Assembly (NCBI RefSeq): GCF_023630205.1
Contig: NZ_JALPRR010000003.1
Location: forward strand, 310,001 to 374,000
From: Pontibacter ruber
GTDB lineage: Bacteria > Bacteroidota > Bacteroidia > Cytophagales > Hymenobacteraceae
Length of the DNA stretch: 64,000 nt
Reading direction: 5' to 3'
Shown: piece after piece, positions 25,592 to 33,144 of the stretch
Position numbering within the stretch: the stretch's first letter is position 1
Layout of the letters: each line of letters starts with the position of its first letter
The notes under the pieces: model-generated
What the model saw: only the letters and a program-made list of their open reading frames with translations
What the model was told of the DNA's origin: nothing
The model's database searches: none
Made by a program: the position numbers and the translations under genes

Positions 25592-26860
25592 TTAAATGGG
25601 TGTGCTTAAGACTTTTGTAGTGCATTCCGGGCTGTGCCACAGCAGCTTTCTGGTGCAGCACATGCGTACTTCCGATAACACCCCGGCACCAATGGTAAGT
25701 ATGGCCGTTCCGATAAGTACTGCTCCAAGTCCGAACAGGTCGCTGAACACACCGGCAGCCAGTGCGCCGGCTACATAGCCAAAGTCGCGCCAGAACCGGA
25801 AGATGCCCAGGCTCTGCGGCCGCTGTTTCGGGTGCGTGTTTTCCGCCACCACCGCCAGAAAGTTAGGATACACCAAAGCGGTGCCCGCCCCAAGTATAAC
25901 CAGCGCTGCAACCAGCACTACATATACATCTGCCATCAGAAGCAGGGCAATACCTACGCCCTGTACCATCATGCCCAGGCTGAGCAGTTGCTTTTTGCAA
26001 AATACATCGCCCAGTTTGCCTGTAACCAGTTGCCCTAGCCCCCAGACCGCCGGGTAAATGCCGACCAGCAGCCCCGTTTCTGCCAGCGTATAGCCTTTAG
26101 AAGCGAGCAGTACCGGCAGCAGCCCCCACAAAATGCCATCGTTCAGGTTGTTGACAAACCCGTTCAGGGTAACAGAGCCCAGGTTTGCGTGGCGCCAGGT
26201 GGTATCTTTCCAGATGTTGCGGAGCAGGGGAATAGCGGTTTGTGCAGTTTCGGTCTGCACGTGCGCATGCGTGTCGCGCACTAAAAATAGGGTCAGGAGC
26301 AGACCGGCAATAGAAAAGCCGATACCCGGTATAAAAGTATAAGTAATATCACTGGAAACAGAAGCAATATAGCCCGCCAGAAATGCCACAAGCCCTACGG
26401 CCAGGTAACCGGCAAACTCGTTGATGCCCATGGCAAGGCCACGGTTCTTTTCGCCTACCAGGTCGATCTTCATCACCACCGTAGCCGACCAGGCCAATCC
26501 CTGGTTCAGACCAAGCAGCAGGTTCGCAAAGATCACCCACCACCAGCTGTTGGCGTATAGCAGCAGCCAGGGCACCGGCAAGGCAAACAGCCAGCCGATC
26601 AGCAGCAGTTGCTTGCGGGTAAAGCGCAGGGTAAGCCGGCCCATCAGCATGTTCGCGATGGATTTGGCAAGGCCAAAGGCAACTATAAACGAAAGAAGCG
26701 CGGTATGCCCGTTGATGCCAAAAACGGTTTCGGCAAATTGCGGGATTACGGAGCGCTCCAGGCCTACCATCGCACCGACAAAGCCGTTCACGAGTACCAG
26801 CAGCCAGAACTGTCCGGCGTTCTCCCTGAGTCCTAGTTTCGTATCCACTGTTTGTGCCAT
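25592..26860 (-). CDS. MFS transporter
   Basis: A 422-aa membrane protein with about twelve hydrophobic segments. The start at 26860 (MAQTVDTKLGLREN) is followed by the first membrane segment; the frame from 26926 adds 22 doubtful residues. Typical MFS signatures are visible: LMGRLTLRFTRKQLLL in loop 2-3 and VTGKLGDVFCKKQLLS in loop 8-9. Substrate unknown. It is followed on the same strand by the sulfur-transporter genes, so a role in the sulfur cluster is possible but unproven. Confidence 0.88.
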   Translation of the reverse strand: MAQTVDTKLGLRENAGQFWLLVLVNGFVGAMVGLERSVIPQFAETVFGINGHTALLSFIVAFGLAKSIANMLMGRLTLRFTRKQLLLIGWLFALPVPWLLLYANSWWWVIFANLLLGLNQGLAWSATVVMKIDLVGEKNRGLAMGINEFAGYLAVGLVAFLAGYIASVSSDITYTFIPGIGFSIAGLLLTLFLVRDTHAHVQTETAQTAIPLLRNIWKDTTWRHANLGSVTLNGFVNNLNDGILWGLLPVLLASKGYTLAETGLLVGIYPAVWGLGQLVTGKLGDVFCKKQLLSLGMMVQGVGIALLLMADVYVVLVAALVILGAGTALVYPNFLAVVAENTHPKQRPQSLGIFRFWRDFGYVAGALAAGVFSDLFGLGAVLIGTAILTIGAGVLSEVRMCCTRKLLWHSPECTTKVLSTPI

Positions 26861-26955
26861 GATGCGAGTTATACTTATACTTTGAAAGTATGAAAGCCAC
26901 AGCTTCACGCAAATGGCCTTCAACACTTAATCAACTTTTAGCCAAAGTCTTTCAC

Positions 26956-27369
26956 TTAATGAGGGAGTTTGTCTTTCAGAACGCCATACATGTAGGTGCC
27001 TGCCAGACCCCCAAAAATGGCCACGAGAATGGCCCAGTAGCTGAACCCCAAGTTCACGAACATCGGGCCAGGGCACGCGCCGGTCAGAGCCCAGCCTAAA
27101 CCAAAGATGATACCTCCGATCAGGTAGCGCGGAACAGACATCTCTTTCGGCATGAACACGATCGGGTTGCCCTGGTAGTCACGAAGTTTATACTTCTTGA
27201 TCAGGAAAGTGGCAATGGTACCCAGCACCACGGCCGTACCGATGATGCCATACATGTGGAACGACTGGAAGCGGAACATCTCCTGGATACGGAACCAGGA
27301 AATAGCTTCCGATTTACTCATCACGATGCCGAACAAAATGCCGGCTATTATAAATTTTAATCCTTTCAC
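26956..27369 (-). CDS. YeeE/YedE-family half-transporter (C-terminal type)
   Basis: A 137-aa membrane protein with about four hydrophobic segments. The motif GWALTGACPGPMFVNLG contains the conserved Cys that in full-length TsuA/YeeE proteins passes thiosulfate by transient thiol contacts. It follows the other half (27483-28040) in the same direction, so the two probably assemble into one channel. Cytoplasmic-membrane location. Confidence 0.9.
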   Translation of the reverse strand: MKGLKFIIAGILFGIVMSKSEAISWFRIQEMFRFQSFHMYGIIGTAVVLGTIATFLIKKYKLRDYQGNPIVFMPKEMSVPRYLIGGIIFGLGWALTGACPGPMFVNLGFSYWAILVAIFGGLAGTYMYGVLKDKLPH

Positions 27370-27482
27370 GGCGAATTAATTAATAGTTACTAATGATTAA
27401 TGAATATAGAATGATTTATGACTAATGAAGAGCAGATTATCTGCACACTGCTTATTAATCATTATTCATTGCTCACTACTCA

Positions 27483-28040
27483 TTAAAATATCAGCGGGAG
27501 CAGCACGAAAGTTGTGAACAAACCACCGATGAAGAAGCCGATCACAGCGATCATCGAAGGCAGTTGCAGGTTAGACAAACCACTTATGGCATGGCCCGAA
27601 GTACAACCACCGGCGTAACGGGCTCCGAAACCAATGGCAAAACCTCCCAGCAACAGGATCAGGAATCCTTTCACGGTAAACAGGGCTTCCAGGCTGAAGA
27701 TCTCTTCCGGCTGTATGCCGTTAGGGGCCGATATGCCCAGTTCGCTCAGGTCCTGAATCGTGGCCTGCGAGATCTGTACCGCCTCGCCGTTAGACAGGAA
27801 CTCTGCCGAAATAAAGCCGCCCAATATGGCGCCTACCAGGAACAGCAGGTTCCAGGTTTGGGCGCGCCAGTTAAAATCAAAGAACTTAACGTGCTTGCCC
27901 GCACCGCAGGCAGAGCAGATGGTGCGCAGGTTGGATGAGAAGCCGAACGACTTACCAAAAAACAGCAGCACTACCATTACAAAGGCGATCACAGCGCCCG
28001 ACGTGTACCATGGCCATGGTTGCCTTAATAGCTCTAACAT
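27483..28040 (-). CDS. YeeE/YedE-family half-transporter (N-terminal type)
   Basis: A 185-aa membrane protein with about five hydrophobic segments. The signature [21 protein letters not shown] includes the conserved Cys of the first repeat of YeeE/YedE transporters; CSACGAG adds a further CxxC pair in a loop. Predicted to take up thiosulfate or a related sulfur compound with its neighbour at 26956-27369. The 112-base gap between the halves is AT-rich and has no terminator. Confidence 0.9.
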   Translation of the reverse strand: MLELLRQPWPWYTSGAVIAFVMVVLLFFGKSFGFSSNLRTICSACGAGKHVKFFDFNWRAQTWNLLFLVGAILGGFISAEFLSNGEAVQISQATIQDLSELGISAPNGIQPEEIFSLEALFTVKGFLILLLGGFAIGFGARYAGGCTSGHAISGLSNLQLPSMIAVIGFFIGGLFTTFVLLPLIF

Positions 28041-28101
28041 ATCTTCTATACTTTTATACTTGTGCTTATACTTTGTTTATACTTATACTTTAAATGAGCA
28101 G

Positions 28102-28128
28102 GGAAAGGGCAGGTCGCAGGCCCTTTCC
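28102..28128 (-). terminator. Hairpin between rhodanese and YeeE genes
   Basis: Stem GGAAAGGGC (28102-28110) with GCCCTTTCC (28120-28128), extended by AGCAG/CTGCT arms. No strong T-run follows on the minus strand, so it may be a weak terminator or an RNA processing/attenuation signal inside one operon. Confidence 0.5.
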
Positions 28129-28148
28129 TTTAGCTGCTCAAGTTTCTA

Positions 28149-28475
28149 TTACCTGGGCCAGGCACCAATTCCGCCGGCCAGGTTGTATGCTTTAAAGCCC
28201 TGGGCTGTCAGCAGGTCGCAGGCAGAGCCGCTTCGGTTGCCGCTGCGGCAGAATACGAAATACTCCTTGTCCTTATCCATCGTTTTAAGCGCCGACTGAA
28301 GCTGGCCTGTGGTTACATCCAGGTTACGGGCTCCTTTGATCGTACCGGAAGCAAACTCGCCGGCAGTTCTTACATCCAGCAGCTCTGCTTTAGGTGCATT
28401 CTGGTATTTTGTTTTAAAGGTAGTTCCGTCAAGGTCTTCGTAGTTCTTGGGAGCGGATTTAAATATATTGAACAT
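28149..28475 (-). CDS. Single-domain rhodanese
   Basis: A 108-aa sulfurtransferase. The active-site loop is CRSGNRS near residues 83-89 with the catalytic Cys at its start; LLDVRTAGEFASGTIKGARN is the typical rhodanese N-terminal motif. Likely moves persulfide sulfur between glutathione or other low-molecular-weight thiols and proteins in the cytoplasm. Its promoter carries the GTGAC-N4-GTCAC element (28547-28560), shared with four other genes of the cluster. Confidence 0.93.
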   Translation of the reverse strand: MFNIFKSAPKNYEDLDGTTFKTKYQNAPKAELLDVRTAGEFASGTIKGARNLDVTTGQLQSALKTMDKDKEYFVFCRSGNRSGSACDLLTAQGFKAYNLAGGIGAWPR

Positions 28476-28516
28476 GGCTTTCAGGGTTAAAGGTGTTGAT
28501 TTGTTATTCTATGATA

Positions 28517-28560
28517 CAAAGATCGGCATAGTAGTAAGCGACTTCAGTGACTTAGGTCAC
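28517..28560 (-). promoter_or_regulatory. Predicted Crp/Fnr-type operator and promoter, site 1
   Basis: Perfect dyad GTGAC-N4-GTCAC at 28547-28560, then 22 bp, then a -7 element GATCTTTG (minus strand, 28517-28524). The spacing is identical at all five sites of the sulfur cluster. Drives the rhodanese gene, ATG at 28475. Confidence 0.85.
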
Positions 28561-28623
28561 GCAATGATTTTTTCTTAGAAAATTTAGTGATTGCCTGCCT
28601 TTATTCTTTGCCATAAAAAAGAA

Positions 28624-28649
28624 CCGGGGTAAGCTTTTGCAAACCCCGG
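28624..28649 (-). terminator. Rho-independent terminator
   Basis: Stem CCGGGGT (28624-28630) with ACCCCGG (28643-28649), followed on the minus strand by a run of Ts. It ends the MBL-rhodanese gene whose stop is at 28682. Confidence 0.85.
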
Positions 28650-28681
28650 CCAACACTAAACATCTAAACTAAACCCACATC

Positions 28682-30094
28682 TTACTTTAATGTAGAAGGG
28701 CAAACGTAGTTCGTTCTTGGTACATTGGTGTCTGCTATTGCTTTAAAGCCACCTTCTACGTTCACCACGTTGTCGAAGCCTCTGGCCTTCAGGATAGAAG
28801 CTGCGATCATAGAGCGGTAGCCACCCGCGCAGTGCAGGTACATTTCCTCTTCTTTCGGCAGCTCAGCCAGGTGCTCGTTCAGGTAATCGAGTGGTGCAGG
28901 CTGTGCTTTCTCCACGTGTTCGGCCTGGTACTCGCCTGGTTTGCGCACATCCACTACTTTCAGGTTGTTGTCCTGCTCGTAGCGCTTGGCAAACTCTTCC
29001 GCAGAGATAGACTTGATGGTGTCTGTTTCCTTACCGGCTTCTTTCCAGGCAGCTAAACCGCCTTTCAGGTAACCCAGGGCGTGGTCGTAGCCTACGCGTG
29101 CCAGTCGGGTCACTACTTCCTCTTCGCGGCCTTCGTCGGCAATAAACAGGATCGGCTGCTGCACATCCGGGATCAGGGCACCTACCCAAGGGGCAAAGTT
29201 ACCGTCGATACCAATGTTGATGGAGTTCGGGATAAAACCTTTAGCAAACTCTTCCGGCTTGCGGGTATCCAGTACCAGGGCGCCGGTCTCGTTGGCAGCT
29301 GCCTCAAAAGCTTCCGGCGAAAGCGCCTGCTGGCCTTGGGTAAGCACCTCCTCGATATTGGCATAGCCTTCCCTGTTCATCTTCACGTTCATTGGGAAGT
29401 ATCCCGGAGGAGGAAGCAAGCCTTCTGTTACTTCTTTCACAAACTCCTCTTTGCTCATATCGGCGCGCAAAGCATAGTTGGTTTTCTTCTGATTGCCCAG
29501 CAGGTCGGTCGTTTCCTTGCTCATGTTCTTACCGCATGCAGAGCCGGCACCGTGCGCAGGATAAACGATCACGTCATCTGCCAGCGGCATGATCTTGTTT
29601 CGCAGCGACTCAAACAGGTGGCCTGCCAGTTGCTCTTCTGTCAAATCAGATTTTACCGCCAGGTCAGGACGGCCCACGTCACCGATAAACAAGGTATCGC
29701 CGGAGAAGATGCCGTAGTCTTTGCCGTTCTCATCTTTGAGCAGGTACGTGGTCGACTCCATGGTATGGCCCGGTGTATGAAGCACTTTGATGGTAACGTT
29801 ACCAAGCTTTAATTCTTCCCCATCCGTGGCGATGTGCGCCGCAAACGTAGGCTGAGCATTTGGTCCGAACACGATCTCCGCTCCGGTCGCTTTTGCCAGG
29901 TCCACGTGACCTGAAACGAAGTCGGCGTGGAAGTGCGTTTCCAGCACATACTTTATTTTAGCACCGTCTTTTTCAGCTTTCTCCAGGTATGGCTTTATCT
30001 CGCGTAGGGGGTCAATAATGGCGGCTTCGCCGTTGCTCTCGATGTAGTAAGCGCCCTGTGCCAGGCAACCGGTATAAATCTGTTCTACTTTCAT
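28682..30094 (-). CDS. MBL-fold persulfide dioxygenase-like protein fused to two rhodanese domains
   Basis: A 470-aa protein. The N-terminal metallo-beta-lactamase domain (about 1-240) has THFHADFVSGH, HTPGHTMES, SGDTLFIGDVGRPDL and YPAHGAGSACGK, the ETHE1/persulfide dioxygenase pattern. Two rhodanese domains follow. The first (about 260-360) has FIADEGREEE where the Cys loop should be and is probably inactive; the second ends in LHCAGGYRSM with the catalytic Cys. Predicted to oxidise persulfide made by sulfide:quinone reductase to sulfite. Own promoter with a cluster-type operator, own terminator. Paralogue at 33145-34494. Confidence 0.93.
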   Translation of the reverse strand: MKVEQIYTGCLAQGAYYIESNGEAAIIDPLREIKPYLEKAEKDGAKIKYVLETHFHADFVSGHVDLAKATGAEIVFGPNAQPTFAAHIATDGEELKLGNVTIKVLHTPGHTMESTTYLLKDENGKDYGIFSGDTLFIGDVGRPDLAVKSDLTEEQLAGHLFESLRNKIMPLADDVIVYPAHGAGSACGKNMSKETTDLLGNQKKTNYALRADMSKEEFVKEVTEGLLPPPGYFPMNVKMNREGYANIEEVLTQGQQALSPEAFEAAANETGALVLDTRKPEEFAKGFIPNSINIGIDGNFAPWVGALIPDVQQPILFIADEGREEEVVTRLARVGYDHALGYLKGGLAAWKEAGKETDTIKSISAEEFAKRYEQDNNLKVVDVRKPGEYQAEHVEKAQPAPLDYLNEHLAELPKEEEMYLHCAGGYRSMIAASILKARGFDNVVNVEGGFKAIADTNVPRTNYVCPSTLK

Positions 30095-30178
30095 GGGTAT
30101 TGGGTTTGGGTTTTATGTGATGCAGGTTGTCCGCTACCGGAGCAACCTTATACTTTCATGTTTCTTAATCTGACACTA

Positions 30179-30222
30179 CAAATATCAGAAGATAATCTGG
30201 CCTTGTCAGTGACTTAGGTCAC
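30179..30222 (-). promoter_or_regulatory. Predicted Crp/Fnr-type operator and promoter, site 2
   Basis: Perfect dyad GTGAC-N4-GTCAC (30209-30222), 22 bp, then GATATTTG (30179-30186) on the minus strand. The core is the same 14-mer as site 1. It starts nine bases after the stop of the TauE gene upstream and drives the MBL-rhodanese gene. Confidence 0.87.
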
Positions 30223-30230
30223 GTTTTGGG

Positions 30231-31094
30231 TTAGGCGAAAAATAATTCTTTGATTATGATGTAGATACCCATCACGAGCACGAACCAGCCGAAAGAAGTT
30301 TTCAGTTTATCTGCATGGATCTTGGTTGACAGGAACGTGCCGATGAAGATACCCGCAATGGAGATGGTGGAAAAGATGGCCAGGAACATCCAGTTGATGT
30401 CGTAGTTGAAGATGTCGCCGATGAAGCCGAACAAGGATTTTACTGCAATGATGAGCAGGGAAGTGCCTACGGCCATTTTCATGTCGAGCTTGCTGAAAAG
30501 CACCAGTGCCGGAATGATCAGAAAGCCGCCTCCGGCACCCACCAGGCCGGTAAGCGTACCTACCACCAGGCCTTCGGCCAGTATGCCGCCGTAGTTGAAT
30601 TTTGGTTTCGGGTGTTTCTCGGTAGGGTCTGTGTGCTCCACGTCCACTTCCGTGTCGATGTTTTCATCTACCGGGTCTACAGGCTCGGCAGGTACTTCCT
30701 TTTTCTTCTTGATCATGGAGATGGAGGCAAACACCATCAGGCCGGCAAACAGCAGCATAAGCAGCACGCCTTTGGTCACCACGAAATCACCTACTGTAAA
30801 TATGTTTTCGGGAATGGCCGGTACCAGGTAACGACGCGTGAGGTACACGGCTACAATAGAAGGCAGACCGAACACAACAGCTGTCTTCAGGCTTACGAGT
30901 CCTTTTTTATAAAACTTATAGCTGCCTACCAGGCTGGTAAGACCCACAATAAAAAGCGAATAGGCTGTGGAGATCACAGGACTCAGGCCAATGAGGTAAA
31001 CCAGCACAGGCACTGTCAATATTGAGCCACCGCCACCGATCAAGCCAAGCGAGAGGCCGATGAGCATGGCAGCAATGTATCCGAGTATTTCCAT
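30231..31094 (-). CDS. TauE/SafE-family sulfite exporter, copy 1
   Basis: A 287-aa membrane protein. Start at 31094 (MEILGYIAAMLIGLSLGL) matches its paralogue 1 kb upstream; the longer frame from 31166 would run through the promoter. About eight hydrophobic segments in two halves, each opening with the family pattern (GLIGGGGSILTVP and GLVGAGGGFLIIPAL). An acidic cytoplasmic loop (residues ~140-165) joins the halves. Predicted to export sulfite or other organo-sulfur anions made by persulfide oxidation. Own cluster-type promoter. Confidence 0.92.
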   Translation of the reverse strand: MEILGYIAAMLIGLSLGLIGGGGSILTVPVLVYLIGLSPVISTAYSLFIVGLTSLVGSYKFYKKGLVSLKTAVVFGLPSIVAVYLTRRYLVPAIPENIFTVGDFVVTKGVLLMLLFAGLMVFASISMIKKKKEVPAEPVDPVDENIDTEVDVEHTDPTEKHPKPKFNYGGILAEGLVVGTLTGLVGAGGGFLIIPALVLFSKLDMKMAVGTSLLIIAVKSLFGFIGDIFNYDINWMFLAIFSTISIAGIFIGTFLSTKIHADKLKTSFGWFVLVMGIYIIIKELFFA

Positions 31095-31122
31095 ATCCTT
31101 TGGTTTTAAATAATGAACACTA

Positions 31123-31166
31123 CAAAAATAGGTCAGACTACGAATCAGCACAGTAACTCTTGTCAC
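31123..31166 (-). promoter_or_regulatory. Predicted Crp/Fnr-type operator and promoter, site 3
   Basis: Dyad GTGACAAGAGTTAC (minus strand, 31153-31166; one mismatch in the distal half), 22 bp, then a perfect TATTTTTG -7 box (31123-31130). Drives the first TauE gene, ATG at 31094. Confidence 0.85.
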
Positions 31167-31288
31167 AGAGCAGGTTTTGCTGGTAAAAATATTATGTATG
31201 ACAGGGCGTATGTAAGATAAAGCAGGCTTGCGACAAGAGGGTGCATTCTTCTAACAATTGGGCTGCAAAGCAGCAGTGGGGGCCTTTA

Positions 31289-32089
31289 TTAAGAAAGGAA
31301 AATCTCTCTGCTTAATATGTACAGGCCCATGGCAAGTATAAACCAGCCAAAACCTTTCTTTAATTTATTGCCATCTATTTTAGAAGATAAGGCTGTTCCG
31401 ATGTAAATGCCCGCCACCGAAAGCGCAGAGAAAGTTACCAGGAATATCCAGTCGATATTATATTGGAAAATATCCCCCACAAACCCGATAAGCGAATTTG
31501 TCGCGATAATGAAAAGCGAAGTACCTACAGCTAACTTCATATCAAGGCCGGTGAAAAGTACGAGTGCCGGTATGATCAGGAAACCGCCACCAGCGCCAAC
31601 CAAGCCGGAAACCAGGCCAACCAGGGTGCCTTGTACCATCACGGCAACGTATTGAATGCCTTGTTCCGTATCATCCTCAATTTCGGATTTGATTTTTGGT
31701 TTGCGGATCATGCTGAAAGAAGCCATCACCATAAGTATGGCAAACAATACCATAAGCAGTATGTCTTTTGTGATCTCAAAGCCACCAATGTTGAGAATGT
31801 GTGCGGGTATAGCTGGTACTAAAAATGTACGGGTAAGAAAAACCGTGGTGAGGGAAGGAGCACCGAAAATGAGTGCTGTTTTAAAGCTTACCAGTTGTTT
31901 TCGGTAAAATTTGAAGCTGCCCACAAGGCTTGTTGTACCAACTATAAACAAGGAGTAGGAAGTAGACATTACCGGGCTTAAACGCATCAGGTAAACAAGT
32001 ATAGGCACTGTAAGTATTGAGCCTCCGCTTCCTGTTAATCCTAAAGAAAGTCCGATGAGTAAAGCAGCAATGTATCCGAGTATTTCCAT
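31289..32089 (-). CDS. TauE/SafE-family sulfite exporter, copy 2
   Basis: A 266-aa tandem paralogue of the neighbouring exporter, colinear over its whole length, with the same N-terminus (MEILGYIAALLIGLSLGL) and the same half-repeat motifs (GSGGSILTVP, GAGGGFLIIPAL). The central acidic loop is shorter. Two copies, each with its own operator-bearing promoter, suggest dosage or substrate specialisation rather than a simple operon. Confidence 0.92.
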   Translation of the reverse strand: MEILGYIAALLIGLSLGLTGSGGSILTVPILVYLMRLSPVMSTSYSLFIVGTTSLVGSFKFYRKQLVSFKTALIFGAPSLTTVFLTRTFLVPAIPAHILNIGGFEITKDILLMVLFAILMVMASFSMIRKPKIKSEIEDDTEQGIQYVAVMVQGTLVGLVSGLVGAGGGFLIIPALVLFTGLDMKLAVGTSLFIIATNSLIGFVGDIFQYNIDWIFLVTFSALSVAGIYIGTALSSKIDGNKLKKGFGWFILAMGLYILSREIFLS

Positions 32090-32114
32090 TTGTTTTTTGA
32101 TTCAATTAAAGCTA

Positions 32115-32158
32115 CAAAAGTACAGCAGACTCTGCGCAAGTTCAGTGACTCCTGTCAC
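32115..32158 (-). promoter_or_regulatory. Predicted Crp/Fnr-type operator and promoter, site 4
   Basis: Perfect dyad arms GTGAC and GTCAC (32145-32158), 22 bp, then a perfect TACTTTTG -7 box (32115-32122), minus strand. Drives the second TauE gene, ATG at 32089. Confidence 0.88.
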
Positions 32159-32332
32159 AGAGAGGTTACTGTAGTTAGAGAGTTGGGGAGTTAGAGAGTT
32201 TGGCGGTATGAGACAGAAATTCTGATACACTAATATTGATCCGGTATGCTGCAAGTTTAGCAGAGCAACTTATGGCGTGGGAAGTATAAATTCGGTTAAA
32301 AATAAGAGTCAGAAAACCGGCGCAGCAAACTC

Positions 32333-32983
32333 CTAAACTCCTACGCTTAGGTCGTGCGCTTCGATGTAGTTGCGGTGCAGGGTGATGGCGCCGGTTTGCT
32401 CGAGTTTTTTCAGCAGCCTGGAGATCACTTCCCGGGAGCTGTTGAGTTCATCGGCGATCTGCTGGTGGGAGAGGCGGATCTGGTTGCCGCTTACTTTAAC
32501 ATGGCGCCTGAGGTAAAAAAGCAGGCGCTCGTCCAGCCCTTTGAAAGCAATGCTATCCAGGGTCTGCAGCAGTTCTTCGAAGCGTTGACGGTAGGAGGCG
32601 ATCACGAAGTTGTGCCAGCTTTTATACTTGCCCAGCCACATTTCCGACAGGTGCGAAGGCACGAGTAAAACCTCTGACGGTACAACGGCTTTGGCCATGA
32701 TCTGGCTTTTCTCGTTGCGGGCCGTGCACATCATCGAAAGGGCGCAGGCGTTGCCCGGCTCCAGGTAGTACATCAGAAACTCATTGCCTTCATCATCCTC
32801 GCGGTATACTTTCAGCAGTCCGCTGAGCAGCAGGATCGTGGATTTGATGTATTGCCCGGTGCGCATCACTTCTTCGCCTTCCTCAATTTCCTTCAGGGTG
32901 CTTTGCTTTAAGAGCTCATCCAGCAGCGGCTGCTCAAGTTGCGGAAATTGTTTTGTTATGATGTCTTTGGTTAGAACTTCCAT
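32333..32983 (-). CDS. Crp/Fnr-family transcription regulator of the sulfur cluster
   Basis: A 216-aa protein with an N-terminal cyclic-nucleotide-binding-like beta-roll (about 20-125) and a C-terminal winged helix (about 150-216). The recognition helix SSREVISRLLKKLEQ has Arg184, Glu185 and Arg189 in the spacing that reads GTGA half-sites in E. coli CRP. The sensor domain has Cys80 and Cys86 (ACALSMMC), with no N-terminal Fe-S cysteines as in FNR. This suggests thiol-based sensing, possibly of persulfide, but that is inference. It lies amid genes whose promoters carry GTGAC-N4-GTCAC; its own promoter has no such site. Confidence 0.93.
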   Translation of the reverse strand: MEVLTKDIITKQFPQLEQPLLDELLKQSTLKEIEEGEEVMRTGQYIKSTILLLSGLLKVYREDDEGNEFLMYYLEPGNACALSMMCTARNEKSQIMAKAVVPSEVLLVPSHLSEMWLGKYKSWHNFVIASYRQRFEELLQTLDSIAFKGLDERLLFYLRRHVKVSGNQIRLSHQQIADELNSSREVISRLLKKLEQTGAITLHRNYIEAHDLSVGV

Positions 32984-33094
32984 AGTATAAAGGATCGGTG
33001 TGTAAAGAGTATGAAATAGGTGCGTGGTACAGTTGTAGTTGTTTATCTGGCCCTCTAAGTAAGGCTATTTAAATATACGTAATTAAATAAAAAA

Positions 33095-33125
33095 CCAGTG
33101 CGGGTACTGGTTGCACCCGCACTGG
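33095..33125 (-). terminator. Strong rho-independent terminator
   Basis: Stem CCAGTGCGGGT (33095-33105) with ACCCGCACTGG (33115-33125), followed on the minus strand by a TTTTTTATTT run. It ends the second MBL-rhodanese gene. Confidence 0.92.
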
Positions 33126-33144
33126 CTGTTACTAAAGTCTATAC

